DNA of 64,000 nucleotides from Gibbula magus (taxonomy: Eukaryota; Mollusca; Gastropoda; Trochida; Trochidae): contig OW388297.1 of the NCBI GenBank assembly GCA_936450465.1, positions 48,002,130 through 48,066,129 of the forward strand. The letters run 5' to 3'. Positions 1 to 15,700 of the stretch are shown piece after piece. How positions within the stretch are numbered: position 1 is the first letter of the stretch; each line of letters starts with the position of its first letter. The notes below the pieces were generated by a model. It was given only the letters and a program-made list of their open reading frames with translations. It did no database searches and was not told the DNA's origin. Both the position numbers and the translations under genes were made by a program.

Positions 1-3000
1 ACCTTATTTTATAAACTGTTATGGGCTTACTATTACCCCTTGTAAAATTCTAAAATATTTAAGTAATGTCAGAATCACACCATCCTCTCTTGAGTTACTG
101 GATAAGGTTACCTCATAAAGTGCCCCTCCCCAACCTCTGACAACCGACAGGTGAGATCAGGTGTCCAACAACTCACCTGTCCCATGTCACATGTCACTGA
201 TGATGATGCAAATGTAGTCAATCAGAAAGTCTGTAATTAACGTCATTGCTTTCTCACATGTACAAAAAAGGGGTCTTTTATCGACTATGATATTCTGGTA
301 GACAGGACACGTGGTATGTCTATTTGTTTCTTGTGATATGACCTGTAACATTACTGTTCATAAACTTCAGAGTGTAATTTAGAGTGTAAGAGAACAGAAA
401 ACAGAAAAGTATCAAGATATCTAATGGGCCATTTGGATGTTTGCCATATGGTGATCGGAAAAAAAGTCACAAATTTGCCTAGGAAAAAAAGTCACAGGTA
501 AAAAATTCACAATATTTTATTGGTCACAAATTAAATATAAATAGAAACAATAACATACATATTTTTCATTTCATTATACATATTTACTATAAATAAAATA
601 GTAACATAAATATTTGACACTTGATACAGGTCACATTACATCACATCGCCATATTGACAGGTTGACTTCTTCATTCAAAGACTGGCTATGAGTATGATGT
701 TTGGTGGCACTGTCACATGTTGCAATATTTAGATGTTAGTGACAGGTACACACTTACAGCAGCACATGATTCAATGTTCCTAATCCGTTAAAATTTCTAT
801 TTTTGAAAATATCAATATCAATCAAAGTTCATAATTTTCTTCAAATATGCAGGCGTTTTCTCTTTCGGGGGCTCTTTTTGAAAATCTGGTAAAGACATTA
901 ATTTTCACGCTCAATGTTTCTGAGTGCAACTTTGACTTAAAATTAGACTGCAGATATTTGGATTATTTGCTAAAGTGGTTTTCAAAAGCTTTTAACTTTC
1001 TGTAAGTAAATATGTTTTCCCGTAGGTAATGAGAAGAGGAATTCATGCAATATATCACACAGCTGTTAGTGTTCACAGAGAAATCTAGATGATCATTCTG
1101 TAATATGATACCGGTAATGCTATTCCTATCCAAGTAGTTATATGTAATTGCTTCACCATTCATACTTGAATATGATAAAACATGGTATGTTATTAGTGGC
1201 CAACATGAAAGTGATCTGGTTTGGTATGATTGTCACAGACAGTTGGGTAACAGGATGTGTGAAATTAAGCTCTTTTCAGGAATATTGTCTCATTGTTTAT
1301 AGAAAATCCACATTTTCATTAATCATGTTCATGTTAATCAAATTTAGCTCTTATATGATTAACTTTGATATCCAAACATGAAAGATATTAAAGATTCAAG
1401 ATAGAAAGAAACTATGTCCAGTCTGAACAAAACAATTTATAGCCATTAAAATCTGAAAAAGATTAGCATTTTAGTCAAGTACTTCGAATGGAAGTTGTGG
1501 TGTCAAGAACCAAGACAGAATCTTTAATAGGAGATTTTATGGACACACACAGTGTTCCCAGAGTGTTGGCAAGTTGGTCACCTGATACCCTCCCTCCCTC
1601 TCCTCATCTCTCTCTCCTCATCTCTCTCTCCTTTGTTGCTTCTGTGTGTACAAGTTTGCTCCTAAGAACACTGGAACAACTCAGTACATGTAATCTGTCA
1701 TCAAAAAACTCTTGACAGTTGGCCTCTATGAGTTATAATTCTGTGCTTGTGTGGTAAGCATTGCTGAGAAGGTCGTTTGTTTTATGGATATGGCAGTGTT
1801 TCTTGTTACTTTTCATCAACGTTCAATCCTTGTCTGTTGATATAAAACTCTTTTGTCTTCAGTCATTACTCTTTCTGGGTCTCTATAATCTTTAATGGGT
1901 TAATTTGAAAGTGCCGAGCTACTGTGTGTAAGAGTGTCAGGAAGGATGTAGCTGTTACAGATTCTCTCCATCTGTGTCACCAACAAAATTGTCTCAGATG
2001 GTTTATAAGAAGCTAAAATATGATCCTGTAGATAGTCCTGCAACTTACAATTTAGTCTGTCATCCAGACCCCTTAATTGTTTAAGCGCCTAGGCAAGTTT
2101 ACAACAAGACCCTGAGTTTCTGAAAATTAACACATCTCAGAGGCTCCTTTTAATTTTTTTAATTTTAATTTTTTTTTAAATTTCATGAAATAATTCATTT
2201 CAGAAGCTAAATGTTAGACTACCGGTATCTACAATTCAACAGACTCAGTTTTAGCAACCTGTATGTCTTGATAGAACTATTTGCACCTTAGTGGTTGGAA
2301 CACAATTCCTACAGAGAACTCTCCATATAAATCTTCCACCTCCTTCTAGTGGTGGACTGACCCACTTGCATCTTCTGGGTGTGTGTCATCAGCACTACTG
2401 ACAATTGCTTTTCTAAGAACTCTTTGAAGCTGTTGGCATGTCATGGGTTAATAAGAGTTAGAGAACTGCAGATCACTCCATGATAACTCTTGGTTTTGAG
2501 TGAGTCATTTGCTTGTGCATTTATGTTTAAGAAAGTCAGTTCATTGAGAAGGGTTGAACTGTTTGTCATGTGTTTTGAATCAGGCCGGATGTGGTCCTGA
2601 GAGTGTACAGAACCATGCTGTGTATAGTCGAGTAGAGTGGATTGAATCCATTCCCAGTGCTTTACAATATTTACATTTGATATGCTGAGCATGCTTTACT
2701 TCATTCAAGGAATTGATGTACCACATGTGGCAACATTTATTGAATTTAAGGTTTAACCAAGCATATGATGCCTTGGTTACTTGCTTCTGAATGTATTAAC
2801 AAGTATTCAGAAAATATAGAAATGGCAATGTATGTTTAAAATAGATACGGTCAAGTTTGGATTTTGTCAAACCTGTTTAAAACATGAAATAAGAAATACT
2901 TGATCTGAGTGTTTGTTTACCGTAACATTACTTAGCTATTTAAAGAGAGGCATTTATTGGTATTTTTTTTGGAAACGAAATTAGAGAGGATTCTTTCAAA

Positions 3001-3728
3001 AATAAAAATAATGAGAAGTGAAGCCAATCATCGGTGCTATGAGTGTGGCAAGCAAAACAACATTGTTGATTAGTTTAATGATACAGTATGTTTTACTTTG
3101 TGAATATTCCATCAATGCATGTTTTCTCATTTTGAAAAAAAGTTTAGATGTTTAGTTATTACTCTGCAATTCTAAGAACATAAAAGTTCTACTGCTGCAA
3201 AATATTTCAAGTGAACAAGGAAAAAGATCATGAATAATCACCAGTAATGTTTTTATGGATAATGAAATTGACTCTTTGTTATAGTTGCGAAACAAAATTC
3301 TTAGACTTTCACTTGAAGAACTAAGCTATGGTTTATGACAGACTGATAAGTAATCACATACGAGTTGCACTGCAGGTGTAAGTTGAATATGCATTCTCAA
3401 CAAGCCAATATTTAAACTCTTAATCTAAATCTGTTGCAATGCTCTCACTATGTGGCCTTTTACTTCATAATTAGAAATAATTACAGTGACCTGGAATTAT
3501 TAAATGAATATATCGCTTTTGCAGTTTAACCAAGCTTTCTTCTCTATGTTATTGAAACAGCTACATTAGGGACTTGAACTTGTGACAAGAAAAATACAGT
3601 TCTTGTCTTTTGAATGTAGATAATAACAAGCATGAGTACATTGTGGATCAGTGCTTCGTATAAATATCCATACTATTATTATCATAAGTAACCATAACGA
3701 TTAAAAACGTGACCCTGCTCTCCTTCAG
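1..3728. other. SVIL intron / upstream non-coding DNA
   Basis: AT-rich sequence upstream of the first recognised supervillin exon. It ends in a good acceptor (pyrimidine-rich CTCCTTCAG at 3720-3728). I see no convincing exon here; the short open frames have no family resemblance and no exon-like composition. A pyrimidine-rich TCTC tract lies at about 1587-1632, and two copies of AAAAAAAGTCACA lie near 461-497. The 5' exons of the + strand gene must lie left of the window or be too small to recognise. Confidence 0.6.
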
Positions 3729-6700
3729 GTACCTGACCCAGCCGGCTGACCTGAGCGGGGGTGCGGACAAGTCCCCGGGGTCAAGACGCAAGTACAAGTA
3801 TGAGGGGCGGCACCTGACCCAGCCCATCACCCCGGAGGAGATGAAGGAGGCCGAGGCAGTCTCCACCCCCACCACAAGCAAGCTGGGGGGGTCCATTGGG
3901 GACAGGTGAGTAAGAGGGGGTGTAGGCGACATGAGACTAGTCAGAAGGAATAGGGACCTTTCACCTGTAATACTAGCAGCTGTGATATTAGTGAATACTC
4001 TTGAATGCAGTGTCAGACCAAAAATCAACTCCCCTCTTTTTATCGTCACCATACACTAAGATATCCCAGCACTTATTCTCTGTCCACAGTGATAGTCTGA
4101 ATCACAGCCCGTCCTTTATATATAGAATACTAAACGATGTCCCGTTTGATAACATGTTTATGAAACGAGTGAATGGTTTGGTATTTTAACGAGCAGGTGT
4201 TAAATACCGATTCCATTCACGAGTTTCATAAACATGTTATCAAAAGGGACCAAGTTTAGTATTTTATTTATTACTCAATGATGTGAATAGCGCTGAATTG
4301 CAAGAAAATGCTTTTTAGTGACGCTCACTTGCAAATAGGTCACCCGCTATTGCAGTCGCGCGGCTAACATTGTGACGTCGACCAAAAACGACTATGACGT
4401 CACGCGCATATTATGACGTTACGGCAGCCCGCGTTGGTATCACACATGTGTGTAACCAACTCATTGTTATCTAATGAGTGATCTCGACACGGTTGAGTAA
4501 TAAATTAGTTTTACCTTTACTTCAACTTAGAGACAAACTGTCAGTAAGTCTGCAATAGCAACTTTGAGCATTGAGCCACTAGTTCACCCATTACAATCAA
4601 CTCTCTCCATGTACAGGCTGAATGCACTGAAGAAGTCTGGAGATGAAGACTGGCGGCGACGCGTCCCGAAGCAGCTTGAATTCGAAACGCCGGTGAAGCT
4701 GCGTGATAAGACAAAGCTAGCAGATTTGGAGCGACCTTCAAGCATTGCAGACCGACTGAATCAGCTAGACGAGTCAAAGGGCGGGTGGAAGGAGAGAGTG
4801 GAGGAGAAAGATCAGGAGAAGTTCACTGTCAAGGGGAAGCTCGGACGAAGTGAGTTCTTATTGCTTGTTTGGTACAGGAAAGGAATAAACCTTTATGTAG
4901 GGCTTTCTTTAGGAGAAACGGATGGGGGGTGGTCAAACTTATGTCATATCACACAATGCTGGACAGTAAAAGCAGATGTTCAAAGTTTAGTTCCATCTCT
5001 AAGGATTGTCAGGAGCCGCTCTATGCAAATATATATCATTGATTATTTTAATTTTCTGAAAATTTAATATTTGCAAAATAATTATCGTTATGTTTAAGAT
5101 GTAATGACTCAAAAAATGGTATTTGTTCTTTCAGCGGGCAGTTTCAAGGAGAGCCCACTGGTGGCCAGATTACGTCAGACTCCAAAACAAGCTGGTGTCA
5201 CTGCAGGTGAGTTCCCCTAATTAATATACATACTTATATAATAAATACCTCAAGGATTGAACTCAACCTTATCAAAGCACTAGGCCTTCTATGTGATATG
5301 ATGTGATGTGATGAAAACTTGATCATAGCCTAATATTTGGTGAATTGTTATCATGTTTGATGTTTATATCTATCTCCAGATCCCGCATCGAATAGCTCCT
5401 CCCCAGTTTCATCCCCAACGTCCCCGTCTAAAGAGTTTGCCGTTGTCACCAAGAAGATTGCACTGCCCAAAGAAATCATCTCAGGTATGGGTTACACATC
5501 AAGAACATGTCCCTTTTATGCCATTCTGAATCTAGATTTATCCTGTATGTAATAAAGGAAAATCAGTATCTTTATTGTTAGTTCTATGTTTGCTGATCCT
5601 GTGAAGAAGACCTGTTTCTCGAAAGATCTGTTTAGTGGCCCATTCCAATCCCAGTGGAGTAGGGTCTCATTTCACAAAGCACTCTCGCTGCTAATGTCTG
5701 CAAAACTGCTGAAGCAGCATTAAACAATAACTCACTCATTCACAAAGCACTCAGGTAATTGTAAGTCACTAAGGTTACCTTAGTGTAATGTTGAAACAGT
5801 GGAGTAAAGGTTGCTTTGTGAAAGGAGGCCCAAGTCAGCTTTTTCCATATTTTTTCCCTGTGGAGAAATTGGTCTAGGACATGATAAGGCAGAAATGTTC
5901 AGCCTAGGTAATGAAACTAATGTTGTGTTTCTTCCTCAGGTCCAGCGCCAGTGAAGACGGAGCGGGAAAGACAAGCGGAGGCAGAGAGCGAGACGGTCAA
6001 GGAGCCGGTCAAGGTGGCTGTACCCCAGATGGACAGCGAGGCTATCGACATGTTCTTCCAGACCAAGGACATCACAGAGATCACGGAGAAGATTGAGGTC
6101 GACATCGACGATTTCAACGAGATCTTCATGAAGGCAAATGAAATGTAAGCTTAAATAATTTAGTATATTCTATGTTGATATGATGGGGAGTCTCATTCAA
6201 AGAAAATTAAGATGCCTTGTATATTAGATCTTTTCATTTTCCACTCTTGTTTATCATACTGCTTTGTTTGTTGAACTCAAAGTTGAGTCTTTAATTTATA
6301 TTTATGTCTTGAATTGTGGATTGAAAATGAATTTTTTGTTTACATCTTTGAAAGAAAATGATAGTTCCTTTTCCTAGAAATACATATTTTATATTCATGG
6401 ATCTTTTTTATAGTATAGTTGTTTTGCAAAGACAATGAAGACGTATAGATCTTTGATTAAAGGCATACCTAACATTGATCCTATCAATTAGGAGAGAAAC
6501 TTGAAACCATAAAGTTATCTCCTATATGAGACGTCCAGGATAGTTTAGAGAATAGGTACCCAGGTATGCATATAACATCTACTCATGACCCTCTGTCTCG
6601 TGTCCAGGCTGCCGTCAGTGAGGCGAGCGCGACCAGCCCGGAGTCGGTCCCTGAAGAGTCGGAATCACCTGAAGACGAGGTCGCTGCATCTGGAGCTCAA

Positions 6701-6768
6701 GGATGAGTACATCGAGATCAACCGGGGCGTCGCCGAGAAGGAGTTCAAACGGATGAAGAAGGAGACAA
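3729..6768 (+). CDS. SVIL: SVIL exons for the region before the gelsolin-like repeats
   Basis: Six exons (residues ~1-318 of the visible protein). They are rich in Ser/Pro and charged residues, and most of the region is probably unstructured. Visible pieces are [19 protein letters not shown] and a second similar block, a Ser/Pro linker in the 5380-5484 exon, and an acidic segment ([19 protein letters not shown]) in the 5940-6144 exon. A strongly basic segment ([18 protein letters not shown]) follows in the 6608-6768 exon and corresponds to the basic RxRPxR segment just before the first gelsolin-like repeat of vertebrate supervillin. The role of this part as myosin/actin-binding surface is known for vertebrate supervillin; conservation here is inferred. 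Confidence 0.85.
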
Positions 6769-9700
6769 GTGAGTTGATGGTGTTGGGAGTCTCATTCTGT
6801 ACCTCTAGCAGGTTTCAAAACAAATGCCTGGATGATATTAAATTCACCCCTGCATAGGCTTTCTTTGAGAGATTAAGGTGTTTTAGAATTTGGTAAGATG
6901 ATAGAAAAAAATTAGGATTGTTTGCTTTACATATCATTGCTTTGGGTTGTTAAAACAATAGTTCTTTTTCTTGAAATAAAGAAGTTGCGAATCTATAGAG
7001 CTTGATCTATCATATATATATATATATATTCATAACATACTTTGACTTAGGAAGTCGATTTTTCAAACAGGTGGAGAATGATAACCATATATCATTCTGT
7101 CCTGTATTGTCCCGTCCATGTCTTTACTCCGGTACCTGTGTTAAAAGATGCTGTATTTCAGTTCTCAATCCTTTTAATTACATGTCATGATGATACTTCA
7201 ACATATATATCTGTTCCTCTACTGCAGTATCGAAGGATGCCGGTTTCGCCCAGGAGGCTCTGGCTGGTCTAGCGAGCAAGGAAAACTTCTCAAAGGTGGC
7301 GCTGAAAAAAGCTGAAGCCTCCACACCAGGGGGAACCCTGGGATACCAACCCTACCGCGATCTCATGCTGCTTCATGTTAAAGGTCAGTTGATACAAGTT
7401 GTATATACTTTTAGTGAGGATGAAATGACACACCAATGTTCTAATTCTTGATGTTACTCAACCGTCACTGCAATACCCATTAAGAACATAAATTCAGATA
7501 CGGTATAAATATGATGTCATGTCTGATTTGAAGTGGAGCGATCATGTATTTAGAGCTCCTGATTTAGTTTGATTCTTGCTCGTGTGTAACTTGCATAGAG
7601 GAGATGTGATTGAAATGTTTAGCTGTTTGCACAGTGTTACAGTCTCAATGGTATTTCTTGTTGTCTTCCTGCAACGTTACTAGCTATCACAGTTTAGGTG
7701 AAATACTCTTGACGACTTGTCCTTGAACTATCAATTATCAGTTGTTTTATTTATCAATTATGTAGTTTTATGCAAACACCAAGACATTACTACATGATAG
7801 ATATCTAACAATTGTCTATTTGCTGCCAGGTCGACGTCAGATCCAGACCCGTCTCGTAGAACCGTCTGCAGCCTCTATCAACAGTGGAGACTGCTATGTA
7901 CTGGTGACAAGAGACAAGATCATCAACTGGGTCGGAGACTTCTGCAACGTCATCGAGAAGGCCAGAGTAAGTCAATTTGACAGTCTGGTTCATAGTTTTG
8001 AAGAGCCCCTGTTTTCAAAATTTCTTTTACTTTAACTCAGAACACCTCTTGACCTAAGGAGGCTTGAATCTTATAATTGCCAAGAATGACTTGGCAATAA
8101 TCTTTTCAGTGCATAAATAGAGGATATTATATGAGTGTCTATGAAATACTATGTTTACGACACGAGTGCCTGAATATTAGTATTTCCCGAGTGAGAGCGA
8201 GGGATATACTTAAATTCAGGCATGAGTGTCGTAAACATAGTATAACATAGACACAAATATAATATTCTGTTTATTACCGAAATCGTGAAATTAACGATAT
8301 TAGCTGAAATCCACCATAATCTAGCGACCCGCCGTCGCCGCGTTTGGAACGCAACGTCATAGACGAAGCGTGACATCATAGCATTGTTTATGACGTCACG
8401 TCACCATGACAAAGTGATATTTTGCCCTAGGGCATCGTATGAATAAAATTAACCCCGATATGATTGCCCTCGTAGGTAATAAGATAGTAAATTGCATGTT
8501 ACCTCTTGTCTCATTTACACCCTTGCCTTAAAAACTAAACTGATGATTTTTTAGGTCTTCATATAACTTTATTCATCTGTATTTCAGTCTGCGGACATTG
8601 CAATATTCATCCAGCAGAAGAAGGACCTGGGGTGTAAGATGGGCCAGGTGACCACCGCTGAGGAGAGCAAGAACCACCTGGGCGCCGGCAAACACTTCTG
8701 GTCGGCCATCGGGGGACAGAAGGATTATCAGGGTGGGTACCCAGCACAGATCTTATAAAAGTGTTGAGTGTAAGCCAAAAATGCTTCTGTGAATTCATTG
8801 TAAAGGCTTTGGGAAAACGTTTTGAATCTCTCTTAGCGTCAATGATAAAAGTTCAGAGGTAGACCCTGGAGAATATTTTATGCCAACATATCTGCGTTGT
8901 AATGTATGTCAATGCGGCTCTGACAAGGGGGGCGAGTTTAAAAGGACCCACTTATTTTAGTTTGTAAAATTAAAACAAATCTTTGTAAAAGAGGGTCTAC
9001 CAATCCATTTGTTAAGCTAGTCCATTCATATTAAGAATCGTAGTTGTTCTGTTTATGTGAGCCTTATTGTTTAACGCCACTTTGGCAATATTGAAACGAT
9101 TTGCAGAGTTTTGTGCTTAATGAGGTATACAAGATGTATATATTAATGTGCACAGGTTGCGGCCCTGATGAGGAAGACGAGCTGTACGAGACACACATTA
9201 TCCGCACCAACATGGTGTACCGTCTGGTGGACAACTCCCTCGTCCCGTACGAGGAGTACTGGGGCTGTATACCACGCTACTCCATGCTCAAGAAGAATGA
9301 GGTCAGTTGAAGTCACTTCATAGTTACATACACAATTGGGCTTCTGATGAGGTTGATCCAAGATTTTCAAACTGTAACTTCTGAAAAACAATCTCAGAAA
9401 GTGGCAAAAATATTACCAGTAAAAAAACTAATCTGTTTATCATTTGTAAGTTGTATGTTGTTACAATGAACTCTTTGTTGTACGGAAGACTTGGTGTGTT
9501 GTCAGTTCACTGTACCACTGGGTATCTGTGTTCCAGGTGCTGGTGTTTGACTTCGGCAGTGAGATGTACGTGTGGCAGGGGAAGACCGTGACAATGGACC
9601 AGCGCAAGATGGGACTCAAACTGGCACGCAAACTCTGGGAGCGAGGCTACGACTACGAAGACTGTGATATCAATCCCCTCTGCCCTCTCGCAGGTTTGTT

Positions 9701-12700
9701 AATTGAATACCTCGTGTTCTCATATCTAGTAATTGCTGTGAAACCTGTCAATGGAAAACAATTTAGAACCCCGCTGAGAGATTATAATGTCTGAGAGATA
9801 TAGTTGTCAGCATCATGGCCGAAAGCATAATGATATATAGTTTCTAGCACCTTATTGACACTTATTAGTTATGATTTCAATGTAAAAAGTATTTTGAACT
9901 TGTGGCCCTGTTATTGCATAAATCTCTTTTGCTTTTTATCTTAATGTAAAATAACTGTATCTACCTCAAAGAAAAGCATGGTTCAATGTTTTGTGGTTTG
10001 TTCAGGAGTTAGGAATGAACTGGATGTCGATGTTCCTTGTTTCAGATGAAGACTGCAAGATTCCCCCCAAGAGCACCGAGCGACCCCCATGGGCGCTGTT
10101 CGGCAAGGTCAACCAGAACATGGAGACCATCTTGTTTCGAGAGAAGTTCTCTGATTGGCCAGATTCATCACGACTCATTCAAGTCAAGGACGCTCAGTCT
10201 CCAACACAGAAGGTGAGATTGCAGACATTAACCATTTACCTGCTGCTACAGTAATATTGTACAGGGATCGAAATTATGCCTACATTTGTACTAGGACATG
10301 TTTGAAAGCACTACATTGTCGTCCAATCCAAACCAATTACATCTGAACAATCATATAGTCTTTGGAGTCAACTTGGTGGAAACTGTAAGTTGCTTAGATT
10401 AAAATCTGCATCCTTGTCTGTTGTACATCATAAGCAAAATAAAAAATATGTTGTACTGAATCCTGCCTCTTCTGCTGCACAGGGTGAAATCGTTGAGCTC
10501 CAACCGTACGATGCTAAACTGATGATCCCCATCAACAAGTCGCCCGTCACGCTGCTGCTGGAGGGGTCTCATGTTGGTCGGGGGACCAAGTGGTGAGCTC
10601 TTTAGTTGCTGTTGATGTATTGACTAGAAAAATATATATCACCCACATGATACAATGTGATTGGCTTTCATAAGAATTTGTTATTACATATATACTTGGC
10701 AAAATAAGTTATGGATATTTTAATATTTACAATTAATATTTTATCATTGTGTCTAAAATAAAAAGATCATTATTCATAATTCCAAAATTTGTATATATAT
10801 CTCTAAATCTTTTTGACCAGTATGTGTGTCATAACAACTTCCAAGTGATATGATTGGCTGATGGTGAACTTTGACATTGATTGGACTAATCATAAACTTA
10901 ACTTGTATTCATTTCTCCAATCTCAAATCACTTTTCTTAATTGAACAAATGCCTAAATAAGAGTATTCCCTTTAAACTCTTTTTTAAAAAAATGATGACC
11001 AGGTCCTCCTAAGAATTTTACAAGGTAATCTAGTGAGGTTGTTTTCTATAAATTTTCCCTTTTGACATGTGACATTCCATTTCAGGTTTGAGGACATGGA
11101 AGGGTTTATCCGGGAGGTGGATATTCTGACGCTGGGTGTGTCGGTGTGGCACGTGATGGAGTACGATCACTACCAGATCCCGGAGACCAGCTACGGCCAG
11201 TTCCACGAGGGAGATACGTACGTCGTGCGCTGGCAGTACATGATCGCTAATGCAGGTACGTCAACTTGCAGCTTTCTTTCTGTCTGCCTTACAGAAAAGT
11301 TTTAAATTCAAGTTTGATATAGACTTTGTAGATCATGAATAGATCTCAGCTTTGGCCTTTTTTTGGATGATCAGCACCTAATTGTGAATTATAAATATTC
11401 AAAAGTATTTATTTTTACGTAATCCTCATTTTCATATTTTCTCTTTTTTCATTCAATTTGAGCTAAAATATAGTTTAGGCAGAGCAGTATCTGTGTTAAG
11501 CCAAAACTGTTCTTTCCTTGCTTCATGATCTCCGGACCACTTTAAATGTTTCACCTAAACTTTAATTCCTAGACTTAAAAGTTTCAAAGGAACCTCTTGT
11601 ATCTGCAGGTATGCGTACACTGAAGGGGCAGGCAGCACGGCACTCTCTAACAGGAAGGGAAAGATGTGCCTACTTCTTCTGGCAGGGCAAGGGCTCCACC
11701 ATCAACGAACAGGGCGCCTCCGCTCTCATGACAGTAGAGCTTGACGAGGAGAGAGGACCCCAGGTACGTTCACTTACAACTGCTCTATACCTGTGTACAA
11801 CACTCAAAGCTCAGTTACTAACTTTGTCAAAGGAAAAGACAGATCTTGACTAGCCAGTTTTGTCTTACATTTATTGAAGAGAGTTACTGATGGGACCATT
11901 GAAATTTAAATGGGATATTGACAGTTGCCCATTGTTCAAATTTACCTATGATAAGGCTTGGAATGGTTATATAGTAGAATATATCAATGCTTATTTGAAC
12001 ACAAAACAAAATACCAAGTTGCTAATTAGGTAGTTGGAATATGTAAACTGGTACTCAAGTCTTTAAGAGTATAGGATTTTGTCTCTGAAGTATTTGAATA
12101 AGTTATCTTGTACATAGCACTGTCCCATACATGACAATATCACATCAGTGGATGATAGTTCTGTTTCACCTGTCTATTCTACCACAGATCCGTGTAGTGG
12201 AGGGGAAGGAGCAACCATGTTTTCTGAACCTGTTCGAGGGGAGGATGATGGTGCATGTTGGGAAGCGTGAGGACGCCAGCACCAACACAACCGGATCATG
12301 GCGCTTCTACTGTGTGCGTGGAGAGTACAGTAACGAAACTTGTCTTGTAGAGATAGCCCTGTGTACTGACAATCTCAGGAGCCGCTCGTCTTTCGTTCTT
12401 CTCAGTGTCAAAACAGGTCTTGTGTATATATGGCACGGAGCCAAGTCACCGCCGCATACACGAGATCTAGCTGTCAAGGCTGTGGAGAACTTGAAACAAA
12501 AGTAGGTTGTGTTTGTCTTTGAAGAAATTATTTAAATCTAAATATGTATATACTATATAATATGAAGGAAAGCAACGTCTGTGGATTGTCAACTTCTTTG
12601 TTGCAACAAATGTGAATTTTCAGTGTAGATATCACTGTTTCATTGTAAGAGTCTTTCCTCTGTTATTAACCTGTGTGTATCCTATTTGTTACTTATCACT

Positions 12701-15700
12701 GTATGACAATATTATCAATATCTCCTCTCCGTGTCAGGTGCCCCCTGGAGGTGGGTCTGGACGAGCGGGCCAGTCTGCTGGTCACCGAGATGGACGAGGG
12801 ACAGGAGAAGCCAGAGTTCTGGGGACCTCTCGGGGGTCGGCCGCGGGGATCTTATGTCTCTCTTCTTTCCAGTGAGTGGAGTATTTGTTGTGAAAATGTT
12901 CTGAAATGTTCAAAGTGAATCAACTGGGTAATGCTCATACTTGCATGCGTGAATTTGACTACTATAAGCACTTGGATTACCAAAATAGTTTAAGAAAATT
13001 AGACGTGCTGAAATTTGCTGTCATCCAGGAGCATTTTACTTCTGATCAAATTAGTTCAGTTTGCTGTTAAAAACATTCATGATATAATGATGATCTAATT
13101 TTGTACTCAGTAACTCTAACTTGACTTTGTTGATGTTTAGTTCTTTTTACAGTGATATATATCAAATATGTTGATGTTTTCATCAGACTCTCTCAAATAT
13201 TGAACACATTGACTCTAATTTGAGGTTGACATCATGAATTGGATATAATTGAGTTTAACACATTTAATACATTTTCATCACTAAATCCTCAAGTGACACT
13301 GTCCATGCCGTTACAGGGGTAGTCCCGGGCCGTTACATTTAAGATTTGTGTATCCATTCAAAAAGTATTTGTCAATTTATGCCTGTAAATTCTTGTGCAA
13401 GTATGTTTGTTAGTAGAGTTGTGGTTAATTATAAAATACAAGGTTTAGTCATTTCTATTTCTATATTTGTTTAATGTAGAACTTTAAATGTTGAAAATTT
13501 AAGAAAATAATAATTTCAGTTTGTTAGTCCTATTTGAATCAAACAAATATATAAATTCCGAATTAATATGTTTATTTTTATTGTAAAACTCAACTTAAGT
13601 GTATATCTGCACCAAAAATTACTTGAATAAGGACATGATTCATTTTGTAAAATTGGTTTTAAAATTCTGTAACGGTAGGGACAAATTTGTATTAAATTGC
13701 TCCCAAAGAGTATCAAAAATAAAAAACGATGTTTTCTTAAGCTTGCATAATTTATATTTTATATATTCAGAATACTACAAAGACTAAAAACAACATTTAA
13801 CGGCAAAACAAGCACACACAATTTTACATTTTGGCAATATGAAATATGCACGAATTTTGAGAATGACTCATATATATATATATATGTAAGTAAATTTTTC
13901 AAAGCATTGCTTCATCCATACCACATAATTAATGGAGCTCCATACTTGTACCCCCAGATCCAAGACAATTCGACTACACGGTGCGGCTGTTCTACATGTG
14001 CAGCGTGTCAGGTGTGTTCAAGGTGACCGAGGTGCTATACGAAGGGCGCACCAGTGATCTCGTCAACCCCTTCCCCTTCCTGCAGGCCGACCTGTACAAC
14101 GAGTCCATCACTCAACCAGGTACAACACACACATTCCCAATCCTCAGTCTCGGTGGATATTGTATTGAGTCATTGTCTTAGGTATGATGGAGCCTTTGCT
14201 AGAAATTATGCATAGATTTTGCATGAAGCTCTACCATGTTTGAGTTCGGAAGTCAGATTTATGTGATATTAATCCTGAGTTATGAACCTTTACTTCAGCA
14301 CATGTCGAAAGCTTTTAAGGTTTATTTGTGGTAAGTTACAATATTGAGTTACAATTCCCTTAGAGGGAGCTTTATGGAAGTTTGTAACTGTCTGAATTAC
14401 AGCTTTTTCTTCTGATGTACTTTTGTCAGAGCTGCTCTTTGTTCAGTTCCAGAATGACCAATTCTAACTCTGTGTATTTCAGCTCTGTTCTTAGTGGACA
14501 GCGACCACGAAGTATATCTGTGGCAGGGCTGGTGGCCAGTGGGAGACGAGGAGCAGGAGAATGTCGCCACAGGGTCCGCACGCGCCAGGTTCGACACAGA
14601 CCGCCGATGCGCCATGCACACAACAATACAGTACTGCCAGGGTGAGTCTTGAGTGGGTTATCTCTCATTCTTATCTTTAACATATCATAGTCCATGAGGT
14701 TACCTGAGTATACTGGGCAGAGTAGGCAGTGATACTGTTGTAGCTGCATATAGTGTAAAATTATTTCTTAAACATTCCCTCCGATATTAATTGCCTTATT
14801 CTTTGTCCCCGACAAACACTTACAAGTACCCCTTTAAAGTGTTTAGTTTGTGGTATGCCAGACTTCATCCAGAGTTACTCCCCTTGACAGGTAGTGCCAT
14901 AGATACTATTTATACTTGGACGATAGTAGTTGGATAATCTTTAAGATATTGGTTAAATTTGTACTGCTTCAAAAATAAATTCAAGTCATTAGGTTCTCTT
15001 GTTTATATTTTGCAAAAATAAATTGTGGCACTGTCAGTTTAATTAATTGGTTTTAGTATTCAGTGAGATCTTAATTCTGATGTACTCAAGTTCAATGCTA
15101 GATGTCAAAATTTTCAAGGTTTCAATGATTCACAGAATGTCACTTGAACCAACATCACACACAAGACAAAGACTTTGGTAGCAAATAACCTCTTTTTCCC
15201 TCCTATAGTTAAAATAATTAGATTTCATCTATCTACTTAGTGTTTCAAACAACATTCTCCCCCTGTGTTACAGAGAAGAACAGCAGCAAGCCCCCCACGG
15301 CGTATCTCGTATCGGCGGGAGTAGAACCAAAGTCTTTCACAAACCTCTTCCCGTACTGGCAGGTGGACGAGTCTGTCCGCGAGATCCAGAAGTTGGTGAG
15401 TTTCCTACAACTTTTTATCTACTTTTATACTGTAAAGGTATTTCTCTCATAATGATCCTTTAAATGTTGATCATGGAATACTGTGTTACCTCTTATAAGA
15501 GTCTGGGTGCTTATAATCTCAGCTATATTCTCTGACCCGGGGCTTAAATAAACAACCACTGCTTGATGTTTAATGAAAATAAATACATATTTTCCTCGTG
15601 TTTATTTGAAAATAACTTTATAAACATTTGACACAGCCAGTACTACTTATGCAATAAATGCTTATCAAAGTAGTATTTATTTTGTTTTTCAAAAGGGCTG

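Noticed and set aside
121..180. CGACAG/GTGAGATC near the left edge as an SVIL exon end
   Set aside because: Part of a short inverted repeat (ACAGGTGAG ... CTCACCTGT) with no open, exon-like sequence before it.
1488..1715. 75-codon + strand frame
   Set aside because: Spans a TCTC-rich tract, no domain, no splice-compatible link to the SVIL frame recognised.
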